DNA of 64,000 nucleotides from Gigaspora rosea (taxonomy: Eukaryota > Glomeromycota > Glomeromycetes > Diversisporales > Gigasporaceae): NCBI GenBank assembly GCA_003550325.1, contig QKWP01000219.1, positions 106,554 to 170,553 on the forward strand, read 5' to 3'. Shown piece after piece: positions 1-9,947 of the stretch. Each line of letters begins with the position of its first letter. Position 1 is the first letter of the stretch. Under the pieces are notes generated by a model. It searched no databases and was not told where the DNA came from. It saw only the letters and a list, made by a program, of their open reading frames with translations. Both the position numbers and the translations under genes were made by a program.

Positions 1-589
1 TTTTTTTTTGCTATTGAATCAAATTTATCTGACCTAATTAGCAACTCGACTAAAATCTCTGAACTAAATTTAACTTGAAATCAATTCATTTATAATAGAT
101 TTACTACAGTTTGTTCATTTTATATGTTCGTTTCATTTGCCTCTCTTCTGGGAGTCCTGGAAAGTGATGTTAACCAGATAATTAACTTCGAACGACCTAA
201 ATATTTATCTATTAAATAGAATTAAATATTATATTAATTGTAATATAGACTAAAATTAAAAAAAATTTTAAAATATAACCACTAGAGCAATTTTAATACA
301 TAAGTACTATACATACTGTACGTACTGTACGTACTGTACGTACTGTATGCTAAAAAAATTTGGACATCATATAAATGGCACATCACTAGATATAACCATT
401 GTTTTTATTAGTTGGTAGAAACTACGAACTACAAGAATCTGCGAGAAAATTATTGATTATCAGATAATCTGGGCGACAAAAATTCCGACCAAAAATTTAT
501 ATAAAATGGAAATCAATCATCTAAATCTTTGGGGAATGTAAAATATAGCCTGTTTTTCTAATTTTTTCGAAATTTTATAGGTTCCCTGC
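1..589. other. AT-rich gene-free leader with a 9-bp microsatellite
   Basis: No open frame of note is visible. At about 308-349 the 9-bp unit TACTGTACG is repeated about four times. The rest is AT-rich without recognisable structure. Confidence 0.5.
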
Positions 590-882
590 CCACGGATTGA
601 CAACCCGGGTGGGCAATAATCAACTCGGGTTACCTGCGGATGACCCGTGTAATACTTACCCGGGTCAGACACTATAAACGTTGAATTGGGTTTCAGACTT
701 TCGGACCGGACTCAAACTGTTCGGACTGGACTCAACCCGGACTCGAACGAAGCAAAAGTTTGATATTCAGACTCGGACTGGACTGAGTTTTAAAATAGTT
801 TGAATTTGAGTTTGGTTCGAAATTCGAACCGGACTCGGACTTGCCTAAAGTCCAGCCTCAGTCCGGGTCTGTCGGAGCCCTA
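590..882 (-). repeat. GC-rich end of a hAT-type element (solo terminus)
   Basis: This low-complexity GC-rich stretch is built of CCGGACTCG/GGACTGGACT-like words and ends in GAGCCCTA at 875-882. Its reverse complement matches 17687-17885 closely, which is the left end of the large hAT element in this window, starting TAGGGCTCC. No matching left terminus or 8-bp target duplication was found nearby, so it is a solo or truncated end. The adjacent A-rich reading frame runs open right up to this boundary, so the repeat probably truncated that gene. Confidence 0.6.
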
Positions 883-1148
883 CACTGTATATTACGCTTA
901 CGACCAAACCAACAATAAAAGATTGGGGTTACCAGCTGATATCTTTAATGCCCAATAGGAAAACAAAAACTTATTATATAAAGAAAATAATATTACTACT
1001 CGGAAATTATAAATCAGAAATAGTAAAAGAATTAATAACACTTGAAACACCAAGACTAAAAGAATACTATAAAACAGCTCTTATATCAATATCAGTAAAC
1101 CAAGGAATACTTGAAAAAAGAATAAAAGAAATTCAATCCAAAACATAG
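883..1148 (+). pseudogene. A-rich ORF 1, 5'-truncated, unknown function
   Basis: The frame is open from the edge of the GC-rich repeat through an internal ATG at 948 to a TAG at 1146-1148. The part downstream of the ATG is 66 residues, lysine- and isoleucine-rich, predicted mostly helical (EIVKELITLETPRLKEYY region). No domain was recognised. Just past the stop, another frame continues in the same style (NIEEEIVDKIIETLLY) after an A-run, which suggests an indel near 1140. Strong A-enrichment of the coding strand is shared with the next three frames and differs from the BTB and protease genes. It is probably the broken start of a compact multi-ORF element. Function is unknown. Confidence 0.4.
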
Positions 1149-1251
1149 AAGAAGAAATAGTTGACAAAATAATCGAAACCCTTTTATATATTAATACAAA
1201 GTGGACCAACTTATAGAAGCAATACCCCTAACCAATATCACCATACTGTGG

Positions 1252-1434
1252 ATGAACCACCTCACATTATCGGTACTCACTTACGATCGAACAACAATAT
1301 ATCTTATAGTATTATTAGAACATACTGTACTGTTAATAGCACTCTGTTATATAATTAAACTGATTAAAGAAGGAATCATCGATGCTTATACTATTAAATT
1401 GGCAACACAATTTAATGAACAAAGAACAAAATAA
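1252..1434 (+). CDS. Small hydrophobic protein in the A-rich ORF cluster (unknown)
   Basis: The first ATG in this frame is at 1252, giving 60 residues. The frame is open upstream to a GTG at 1201, but GTG is unlikely as a start here. Residues about 16-38 form one strongly hydrophobic, membrane-span-like segment (YLIVLLEH, VLLIALCYIIKLI), followed by a polar tail. The last 20 nt overlap the next ORF's ATG at 1415 in another frame. Such overlap is normal in viruses, plasmids and mobile elements and unusual for fungal nuclear genes. No family recognised. It may be a non-coding by-product. Confidence 0.3.
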   Translation: MNHLTLSVLTYDRTTIYLIVLLEHTVLLIALCYIIKLIKEGIIDAYTIKLATQFNEQRTK

Positions 1435-2269
1435 AATACTAGAAGAACTAAGAAGATTTAGATTCAATTGGCAACCAATTTCAACACCAACAAGAAGGAA
1501 GAAAACAAAAAGATACCCACGGAATAAAGACATTTTAGAATCAAGAGAACTCATACAAATAAATGACGATATTTTGGAAACAATTAACGACCTTATTAAC
1601 CGAATAAATCCAATAAATAATTCAAGATTAGGAGCAATCCTCTTAATGCTTGAAGGAGCTAAAAGCATAGCAAGAGAATTTTACCCTCACGTACTAGAAT
1701 ACGATAAACAAAGACCTAATAAGATACCAGCACATATCTTAATACGAACACAAACCCTATTTCCAGAATTAACAGGAAGAGCACTTGTAAAAGAACAAGA
1801 AAGACAAAGAGATATTTACAATAATTTCCTAGACAACACACAAGCACAAATCGAAGGAATAAAGAAAAGATTTTTAGCAGAATCACCGGAATTTTGCAAA
1901 ATATTTGAAGACAATCCGGAAACAGGAGAAACAGAATTCTACTACGGAGATTATAACAACCAGTTCACAATATTACCATTCAGATTCCACTATTTAATAT
2001 TACATTACCTAGAAGCTATTGATAATATATTATACTCTGAAGGAGCAAGAAATAAAATATACTTCGAAGAGGAAGAAAGTTACGAATCAGCATATTTGGA
2101 AATAAATAAACTTAGCCAAGAATTCATAGACAAAACAAAGGAAGTGAAAGAGTTAAGAAAAGAAAAAGAAAGACTCGAACAGGCCACTAACAAGATAATC
2201 AATAGAATATTACTGAAAAACAATAAACCAACTGAAAAACCCAAAAGAACAAGATCTAACTCACTTTAA
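1415..2269 (+). CDS. Unknown 284-residue protein with C-terminal coiled coil
   Basis: This is the longest frame of the A-rich cluster. An upstream ATG at 1382 would add 11 residues, but the ATG at 1415 starts a more natural sequence (MNKEQNKILEELRRF). A basic patch lies near residues 28-38 (PTRRKKTKRYPR), then a mixed alpha-helical body, then a heptad-like Glu/Lys coiled coil at about 230-262, then a basic Thr/Ser tail (KPKRTRSNSL). No signal peptide, membrane span or catalytic motif is visible. Codon use is extremely A-rich (AGA, ACA, GAA, ATA). It is followed at once by another ATG (TAA-ATG), so the frames are packed without spacers. I do not recognise the family. A structural or nucleic-acid-binding protein of a mobile or viral-type element is a guess. 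Confidence 0.55.
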   Translation: MNKEQNKILEELRRFRFNWQPISTPTRRKKTKRYPRNKDILESRELIQINDDILETINDLINRINPINNSRLGAILLMLEGAKSIAREFYPHVLEYDKQRPNKIPAHILIRTQTLFPELTGRALVKEQERQRDIYNNFLDNTQAQIEGIKKRFLAESPEFCKIFEDNPETGETEFYYGDYNNQFTILPFRFHYLILHYLEAIDNILYSEGARNKIYFEEEESYESAYLEINKLSQEFIDKTKEVKELRKEKERLEQATNKIINRILLKNNKPTEKPKRTRSNSL

Positions 2270-2331
2270 ATGAATATTAAAGAAGAAATAATAATAAAAG
2301 AATTGAAAGAAGAATACTTTAAAAGAACCGG
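2270..2331 (+). CDS. Start of a fourth A-rich ORF, cut off by the N
   Basis: An ATG directly abuts the previous stop codon. The frame reads about 20 Lys/Glu/Ile-rich residues (MNIKEEIIIKELKEEY...) before the ambiguous base at 2332. After the N the sequence belongs to the duplicated BTB segment (compare 8797 onward), so the ORF is truncated there, either biologically or by an assembly join. Confidence 0.35.
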
Positions 2332-2332
2332 N
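2332..2332. other. Ambiguous base N at a composition junction
   Basis: This is the only N in the window. It lies exactly between the A-rich ORF cluster and the segmental duplicate that begins TATCGATATTACATTATATC. A collapsed gap or consensus ambiguity is likely. Confidence 0.9.
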
Positions 2333-3448
2333 TATCGATATTACATTATATCTTATAGAAAAAAGGTATGACCTTGCATTACTGCTTATGAGAAATTATA
2401 TTTGTTTCTATCTTAATTAATAATTAAAAGGGAAATGTGCGAACAGTGTCCTAATCAGGTCAAACTGGCTCGAAGGTTTTCAATCATGTACGGGTTGGCC
2501 CATATCTGACTTAAAAATGTAAATATATATTTTTTTTCATAGTAAAATTTCTGAAATCTGAACGACACAATCTGATCAGAACAGATCATGAGCAAGAACC
2601 AAAACCAATAAGAAAGTGGGCATTTACCCCAAACATATTTATAAAAGGTAGTGATCAGAAATTTAAATTTGAAATTATAATTATGATTGTTTTTATTGTC
2701 TGAAAAAAAAGGTAAAAAACTCAAAATCTTTATCAAATAGATCATAACATAAAATTTTTTGATTAAATTTTTTCTGCTTAAGTATAAAGAAAATTTGACA
2801 GATTACGATAAGGTACACCAGTAATAAAGGTACAAATGATTCACTCATAAATTATATCAGTAATGATTTGTGGCATACCGACAAAAAAATATTGAATGAA
2901 TTAATATATGTAACTGTTAAAACATTGCTTAAATTATAGCAATTTAACAATAAATAATACTTGTAAATGAATTGGGAAATAATAATAGTTTTATTAGAAT
3001 CATTAGTAAAAAAAAAAAAAAAAAAAAAAAAAAGAACAGGACTAATTAGGTGAGTTTACAGCTGTTTTCAAAAAGGTGTGAACGATCAGGGATCACCATA
3101 TCATGGGAAATTCACGATATTTCCCAAATTTCCTACTTTTTTTTACTCTCGCTTCTAACAGAGAAAGATTCTCACCAATTTCCCAATAGAAATAGCTTTT
3201 ATAGTTCAATAAAATAATACTATTCTAAGTTAAAGGTAAATTTTAACAGGTGAATTAAGAAAGTTTTAATAAATTCCTAAAAACGGTAGTCATCTTGAGT
3301 CTTGCAACATTTATACATGTTATATGATTTTGCTTTATGCAGTAAATCAACTATTGATCAATTAAAAATTATAGTGCTTTAACGTAAAACTTTTAATATT
3401 TAGAGTTGCTGAATGATTTTAAAAGAATCTTTTAGAGTTACTTAATAA

Positions 3449-3682
3449 TTATAATGCAATATATTTTCTCGAGCAAAACTTGATTTTCTGTCTAATTGAG
3501 CGTAAAAATTCGTGTATACGCATATTTGACAGCTTCAGTTCGATTGCCTCTATGAGTGGTTTTGTAATATCACATTTGAATTTTGGTGTTTGCAAATAAA
3601 CTGCACAGTAAAAACACTTTCGACAACTAAAGCAAGTCCCTCTTTTGTATATAAGTTTTGTATCTAGTGCATCCGCCATCAA
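3449..3682 (-). CDS. 77-residue Cys-rich ORF inside the TIR element (doubtful)
   Basis: The only frame in the element with non-random appearance has a Cys cluster (CFSCRKCFYC, residues about 17-26) followed by a Lys/Arg-rich tail. The Cys spacing is not a zinc finger I recognise. It is too short for a transposase. It may be a remnant or chance. Confidence 0.15.
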   Translation of the reverse strand: MMADALDTKLIYKRGTCFSCRKCFYCAVYLQTPKFKCDITKPLIEAIELKLSNMRIHEFLRSIRQKIKFCSRKYIAL

Positions 3683-3765
3683 TATTAATACGATTATAAA
3701 AACAAAATAATATACATTGCAATAATTTGTTTATATAGCGATAAAGATAATGATTAGAAAAGGGT

Positions 3766-3895
3766 ATCACGCACTTATCAGTACGAGGTGCTTAATTGCT
3801 ACATGGTTAATAATATAAAAATTGCAACGGACGTCATTAATTATCTAACCTAAAATATGTGTTGATTAAGCATCTCGCACTGATAAGTGCGTGAT
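3766..3895. mobile_element. Palindromic MITE nested in the Tc1-like element
   Basis: The ends are perfect reverse complements over 17 bp (ATCACGCACTTATCAGT / ACTGATAAGTGCGTGAT) and the arms continue imperfectly (CGAGGTGCTTAAT / ATTAAGCATCTCG). No clear target duplication. Confidence 0.6.
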
Positions 3896-4387
3896 GACCG
3901 TGATAAAAAAGTTAATTATTAAATTTCTGATTTTCTGATTCCCCATATGGGTATATGTCATAAAAATCACCTGTTCACACCTTTTTGAAAACAGCTATAA
4001 ACCGATTTAAAGATATATATCTGCATAAAAAAATGATAGAGTAAGTTTGATAATCGCATTCTTAAGGGTAGAAGTTCTATAAAGATATCATTGATTAGGT
4101 AATTGTCTAGGATTATCCTTTTTTTAAAATATATTATAAAAATTTATAATATTTAGTTTAAATTTCCTATAAGCTCTAACTTAATTTCTGTATCTAAAAT
4201 TTTATTAATTAAATATTAAAGAATTGCTTAAAGCTAAATTCATTTACGAATTTAAAGATCAATGGATATAAAAAAGATCAATAAATAAGATGCTTTGATA
4301 ACATTCGTTAAAAAAGTAATAATTAATTAGAATGAATAAATTTGAAATTCCCAAAATTAAACAAGACTAAAGTTTAATAATTGCACT

Positions 4388-6229
4388 TCAATTCTTTTTT
4401 TGAATTTGGAATATTTTATATTCTGATACAGAAAACGAATTTTCTGTATTTCTAATTGCTATTTCATATGCATATTGCCAACATTTACATCCATTTTGAT
4501 CAAAATTATCATTCATAAAAATATCAGCTCGACGACCAAAAAATGATCCACCAAAACATGGACCTTTACTAGAAGAACTATAAATTGCCGAACTAGTAAT
4601 TTTTACACGACTTAAAATAGAGGAAAGAATAGTGCCATTTTTCAAAGAAAAAATAAAGCTATCATTGCAATCTTGCCAGTAGCCAACTGATTTATCCCAT
4701 TTTATAGGATTATAACCACCAAGAATTTCATCAGTATCTTTAACCTTCATTACCACAATAGTATTTTCTTGCTTCTCACATAATTTCCAAAATGTATCGG
4801 GAGTAAAACCATCTCTAGTTCCACGAAGAAGTGGATTAAATTTATATGGATTATTCTCTGTTGAATATGATTTAGCTTTTTTATCAATCCATGATGCAAT
4901 CTCGGCTGCATGTTCTTCATTAATAACTGTTGAAAATGTTTCCATCGTACGCGTTGGTAATGTAGGTGTCAAAGTTATTCGAGGTGGATGAATTGTTGAT
5001 GATATTTTTCGATTTGGATTGGCAATTCTTTTCATTATGTCTTTCCAAACATCTCTTTCTAGGATTGTTTGAAATAAATATTATCAACAATGTCATCTCC
5101 AGGTATTTGAAAATAACGGATATGAGGTAAACAATTTTGTAATGTAGTTTTTAAAGCTAGAAAGTTTTCACTAGTCCAATCTTCTGGTCCACTTGATGAT
5201 AAGTCTGGATTTTGTGCAACTCCCCATTTAATTACATAATTCCAAACTTTTAATTCTTCCATTTGTAAATCATCTCGTTTAATAAGGGATACTAATGCAT
5301 TTTCTTGAAGTGATGTAAATTCTTCAGAGTCAAAAATCTTAGTTGGATACTTTACCAAAAAATCATTACACCATTTTTGCAAATTTTGAAATTGATTATT
5401 TTGAAAGCTTTCTTGATAAATTTGCGTAAAATGTAAACGAAGCCAGTGGGACTTTTCTTCAATCAAGTGTCTCTCAAGGAATGTAGTCAATTCATCAAAA
5501 AGAAACTCATTAGTCACAATCAAAAGATCAAAAATGAATGGTGCATCTTGCTTTTCTAGTAAAATTACTCCTCCGTAAATATATCTGTATTAAAGTAATA
5601 AAATTTGAAAGATTAGTTCTTGTGCATATAATAAAAAACAACCATATCAACGCCCATAAAAAAAAGCCGCTGACGTTGCTTGATAAATAATATAATAACG
5701 AGCGATAAAAATGTCTAAAAAAATTAGTTATTTAAAATATTATACTAAACAAAGCTTTCTAACGATAAGAGATTATTAAAAAATTTTCGTAGCTTTGTTC
5801 AGTATTGCATTCACTACAACCAAATGTTTGTCTTTTTTTTATTGTTCGTTCTTAATAAATAATAATGATAAGCGATGTCAATTATTTTATCAAGTAAATT
5901 CAACGGCATTTTTTTTACGGGCGATGCTAGGTCTGTTATATAATAAATGTTATGATAAAAATTTGTTATATAACTCACTTAATAATGAATTCAAATTGTT
6001 CAGTAGAAATATGGTTTAAATTAATTGGTTTTATATTACTATTATCTTTGCAGGTTTTTGCTAATTCATTACGAAAATACAAAGATCTATATCTTAAAAT
6101 ATTTGAATGCGCTTGAAATATTTTTGCATTTGATGACTCTCCAATTTTAATAATTACATTGAAATCTTCTTTATCATCAAGAAGTTCAAGATAATTATTT
6201 GAAAGTTTTTCAAAGAATTTCGTCGCCAT
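4388..6229 (-). pseudogene. BTB-BACK-TLDc protein, copy A (frameshifted)
   Basis: Two exons. Exon 1 is 5979-6229 and encodes the BTB domain (MATKFFEKLSNNYLEL...). The intron is 5585-5978 (GTGAGT...CAG) and contains a MITE. Exon 2 encodes the end of the BTB (YIYGGVILLE), a BACK-like helical region and a C-terminal TLDc domain (LLRGTRDGF, ILGGYNP, SFIFSLKNG, YKIFQIQKKN). BTB domains oligomerise and often bridge to CUL3 ligases; TLDc domains occur in oxidation-resistance and V-ATPase-associated proteins. The role of this fungal family is unknown. Compared with copies B and D there is a net 4-bp deletion near 5070-5082, just after VDNI. It shifts the frame, ending the BACK frame at 5059; the TLDc part stays open in another frame. 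It is probably dead, or makes a BTB-BACK-only protein. Confidence 0.85.
5636..5937. mobile_element. Intronic foldback MITE, copy 1 (MULE-like 10-bp target duplication)
   Basis: This 302-bp palindrome is flanked by ATATAATAAA on both sides (5626-5635 and 5938-5947). Its arms pair over more than 50 bp (AACAACC...CGCCCATAAAAA against GGTCTGTT...GCGATG read in reverse). The core hairpin is CAAAGCT...AGCTTTGTTCAGTAT. The intact paralogue D has the empty site GC-ATATAATAAA-TGTTATG at 48357-48373. A 9-10 bp duplication fits the Mutator superfamily. Confidence 0.8.
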
Positions 6230-6245
6230 TTCGGTCAAATATAGC

Positions 6246-6270
6246 ATGTAAACATGTACGTACGTAAATT
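6246..6270 (-). promoter_or_regulatory. GTAC-repeat tract upstream of BTB copy A start
   Basis: A run of GTAC/ATGTAC palindromes (CATGTACGTACGTAA) lies about 20-40 bp upstream of the ATG. Equivalent tracts sit at the same place in copies B (11803-11822), C (39868-39888) and D (48666-48695). A regulatory role is inferred from position only. Confidence 0.3.
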
Positions 6271-6571
6271 GATTTTAGCCCTATGCGTTGACGAAGTCAC
6301 GCTAGGGTTATTATCACGAGGATAACCTGATTTGTGGCTTATATGAAAAAGGTAATAGCATATGATTGTATGCAATAGAGATTATAGATGCATGTGATAG
6401 ATTATAGATATGCGGAGATTATAAAGATACATGTGGGAGTAAATGGTGAATCGCAGTGCTTTCTTTCTTCGCTTGTCTTGTCACTTATTCTCTTCGGTGC
6501 CCGATTATGATCTGGCTCCCATCCCTCCCGCCCTCTCTCATTCATTGCACCTAGCACCTAGCGCCCTGCCT

Positions 6572-6860
6572 GTTGTCATGTGTAACGAGTTGAATGCGCC
6601 GCACCATAGCGTGGGTCGAACTCGTTGATGTTGTCATGTGAACCGAGTTGAATGCGCCGCACCATAGCGTGGGCTCGAACTCGTTGATGTTGTCATGTGA
6701 ACCGAGTTGAATGCGCCGCACCATAGCGTGGGCTCGAACTCGTTGATGTTGTCATGTGAACCGAGTTGAATGCGCCGCACCATAGCGTGGGCTCGAACTC
6801 GTTGATGTTGTCATGTGAACCGAGTTGAATGCGCCGCACCATAGCGTGGGCTCGAACTGG
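6572..6860. repeat. 59-bp tandem repeat, about five copies
   Basis: The unit contains GAGTTGAATGCGCCGCACC and ATAGCGTGGGCTCGAACTC. Four units are almost identical (starts about 6624, 6683, 6742, 6801); the first is diverged. Single diverged monomers lie at 6890-6915 and at 40980-41110 in unit C, so the array expanded in unit A after duplication. Frames across it are repeat-derived. Confidence 0.85.
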
Positions 6861-6952
6861 GAGCCGATATTAGAAAAAAAAAAAAAAAACAATGCGCCAT
6901 ACCTTAATGTTGGCGATCCTCTATGCTTCGTCACGTGACATATCACGTACAT

Positions 6953-7050
6953 AGAGTTGTTATGAGCACAGTATACTTAAGAGTTGTTATGAGTTGTTAT
7001 GAGCACAGTATACTTAGAGTTGTTATGAGTTGTTATGAGCACAGTATGTA
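6953..7050. repeat. Short tandem repeat (AGAGTTGTTATGAGCACAG)
   Basis: Three imperfect units of 27-37 bp, with GAGTTGTTAT duplicated inside the later ones. Confidence 0.8.
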
Positions 7051-7634
7051 ATAGTATAAGAGAAAAGTGATGGCGTGCAGCACTACTCCCATTTTGTATC
7101 TTATAATCTCTAATAAAGAGAGTGTTTAATATGAAATCCGAGCGAGAATAATATAAATACGTAGGAAATGGTTGCACAAATAGTTACATGCAGGCGAATG
7201 CAGCTAAATATCACATGATTCGCAGGATTCAGATAAATCTAATAGATGATGCGCACGAACGAGCTTAACTAACTAAATTTTTGAAATATTTCGGATGTGG
7301 GCCATTAATCATCCGTCAGCCAGCCGCCTAGTCGCTATTTTAGTAAGAAAGCATTTTGCTTAAATCACTATTGTAAAATCAAATTCGATTGTGGTTACTC
7401 ACTAACGTATCTGATAATATTATCAATTTTGTTCGTAGCATAAATTTATAAATCTTTTAATAAGAACGTTTTAAGGGCAATGCTATTTTGCACCTGTTTT
7501 GTTATTTGCTAATTTTATATGCATAATATAAAAATATAAATTATTATGGTTCTTGATTTAAGATGATAGGCATTGTTATTCGTACCATGTTTTATATAAT
7601 TCGTAATTAATATCTGATATAGAGATTAATTTGG

Positions 7635-7882
7635 GTCAATCCGTAACGTTATAAGTATTCGGGCACTTTTGATCAAACTTTGATAATTCATTGGACCATA
7701 TTCTTGAGTAGATACTCTGCCCTTAAAACAAGTCTTGTCACACAACACCATATAACAATTTATTACAATTCTTGTTCAAAGGTTCAAAAATTCTATTTTT
7801 ACCATAATTATTAAAATTGATTGAACATCGTTATTTCAATTTAAGAAATTTTGCCCAGATACTCATAACGTTACGGATTGAC
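7635..7882. mobile_element. MITE with ~35-bp TIRs (GTCAATCCGTAACGTTAT)
   Basis: The right end (ATAACGTTACGGATTGAC) is the reverse complement of the left, and the match continues inward (AAGTATTCGGGCA / TGCCCAGATACT). No coding capacity. Confidence 0.65.
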
Positions 7883-8796
7883 ACATATGGTTCCTCACAA
7901 AAATATCGCACAATTCAAAATTATCCCGTCACACAAAAATAACATAATCTGGACTCTCTAATCTTGTCAATAAATTAAGGGTAACACTTTCAATATATAT
8001 TTATACTTCATGTAATTGTATCTATTTTGCCCTTAAATAATTTTGATATACACGTACGACAGTGGTTTTTTGTTTTATTATACTGAACTACATTGATTAG
8101 TGCGTTAGGGGTGTGCGTCGGTTGTAATCTGGGTTTGCATCGGATAGCATTTTCCTGCGTAAATAAGTAAATATTGAAGTTTAATAAAACTATAAAAAAG
8201 CTTACAAAAATATAGTCAGCAAAAAATAAAATACTTCAGGACAATGCTATAATTTCGAAGATAATCAGATAATAACAAGTAAATTTAAGTGACAATTTCT
8301 GCAATCAGATATATATATAATTAATGATAAAGTAATAATTACATATTTTTACAAGGAACTTGGTACAAAGGCCAGCATTTATAAGTTTACAAGTGGTCTA
8401 AACCACCATAATAAAATTTCACAGCTTTATACTTGGGCATCTTAAAGTATAATGGTGTAAATTTTACATTTTATACATTTGTACTACAAATGCTGATACC
8501 GTATTGATAAAATAAATGACCGTTGAGATTAAAATGCCTAGACAAAAGATGTGAAAATTCTACAGAGGGTGTTTAAACCACGAAATGCAGTACATTCTTA
8601 ATTTAACCACCAGGCTTTAAAATTCATATCAACTCGAATGAATGAAATAAAATTATTTGATTTATTACTTGTCGACTTTTATTAAAGTTATTGTTTTTTA
8701 ACTATGTGATTGAGTCGCTTAAAGGGAGTTAGAAATGAGTACTCTGTATTGCATTGTATTGGATACATTATACCATTGTTCAAGTAAAATTTTTTA
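7883..8796. other. AT-rich stretch without gene
   Basis: No supported ORF. The only structure noted is a weak inverted similarity around 8370-8510 (GCCAGCATTTATAAG / TACAAATGCTGATACC), perhaps an old MITE. Confidence 0.4.
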
Positions 8797-9947
8797 TCGA
8801 TTTTACATTATATCTTATAGAAAAAGATAGGGCTTTGCATTAGTGCGTATGAGAAATTGGTTGGTGCTTATTTTACAGTCCTTACTAAATTTTTGTTCCT
8901 ATCTTAATTAGTAATTGAAGGGGAAATGTGCGAACAGTGTTCTAATCAGGTCAAGCTGACTCGAAGGTTTTCGATCATGTACAGGTTGGCCCATATCTGA
9001 CTTAAAAATGTAAATATATATTTTTTCATAGTAAAAACTTTCGAAACCCGACCAACACATTCTGATCAGAACAGATAACGAGCAAGAACCAAAACCAATA
9101 AGAAAGTGGGCATTTACCCCAAACATATTTATAAAAGGAAGTGATCAGATTTTTTTTTTTAGTTATTAAATTTAAAAATTATAATTATATATTATTGTTT
9201 TTATTGCCCGAAAAAAAAAGTATAAACTCAAAATCTTATCAAATTAATCAGAACAAATTTTTTGATTAAAATCTTTTTTGTTTAAGTATAAAGAAAATTT
9301 TAAAGATTACGAGTAAGGTGCAACCAGAAATAAAGGTACAAATGATTCACTCATAAACTATATCAATAATGATTTGTAGCATATATTAAATGAATTAATA
9401 TACTAACTGTTAAAGCATTACTTAAATTAAACCAAGTTAATGAAAAAAATGTTATTTAGCAATTTAACAATAAAAAATACTTGTAAATGAATTTGGAAAT
9501 AATAATATTTTATTAGAATGCATTAGTAAAAACCAATGAAAAGAAAAGGACTAATTAAGTGAGTTTAAACTAATTTTAAAGATATCTGCATAAAAAAAAG
9601 ATAGAGTAAGTTTGATAATCGCATTCTTAACGGTAGAAGTTCTATAAAAATATCATTGATTAGGAAATTTCTAGGATTAATATTTTTTTAAAAATATATT
9701 ATAAAAATTATCTAGTTTAAAATTTTCAATAAGATCTTTTTAATTTCTGTATCTAAAATTTTATTAATTATATATTAAAGAAGTGCTTAAAAACTTAATT
9801 AATTTACGAATTTTAAAAATCAATGAATACAAAAAAATCAAATAAATAAGATACTTTGATAACTTTCGTAAAAAAAGCAATAATTATTTTGAATGAATAA
9901 ATTTGAAATTTGAAAATTAAACAAGACTAAAGTTTAATAATTGCACT

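Larger units (their letters stand above)
3059..3997. mobile_element. Tc1/mariner-like element with ~25-bp TIRs and TA target duplication
   Basis: The left end reads CAGCTGTTTTCAAAAAGG and the right end is its near-perfect reverse complement (CCTTTTTGAAAACAGCTA). TA flanks it on both sides (3057-3058 and 3998-3999). Units B (9558), C (37657) and D show the uninterrupted site GAGTTTAAAC, so the insertion is specific to copy A. The interior has no recognisable transposase and contains a nested palindrome, so it is nonautonomous. Confidence 0.75.
2333..7570. repeat. Segmental duplication unit A (BTB-TLDc copy A)
   Basis: Flanks and gene match unit B (8797-12300), both at the 3' side (2340-3057 and 3998-4387 versus 8800-9947) and the 5' side (6230-6300, 7160-7560 versus 11787-12250). 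Unit A differs by a 939-bp Tc1-like insertion, an extra stretch at about 6270-7150 shared with unit C (40640-41290), and an expanded minisatellite. Confidence 0.75.

Noticed and set aside
812..830. GGTTCGAAATTCGAACC as a tRNA T-loop
   Set aside because: It is part of the GC-rich subterminal repeat; no other tRNA arms are present.
1333..1668. 111-codon minus-strand frame
   Set aside because: Antisense shadow of the A-rich ORF cluster; no protein signature.
2455..2745. 96-codon minus-strand frame in the duplicated flank
   Set aside because: The homologous frame in unit B (8908-9126) is disrupted and different; no sign of protein conservation between copies.
6443..6628. 61-codon frame starting MVNRSAFF
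   Set aside because: Runs into the 59-bp repeat, not conserved in unit C at the same place, no recognised family.
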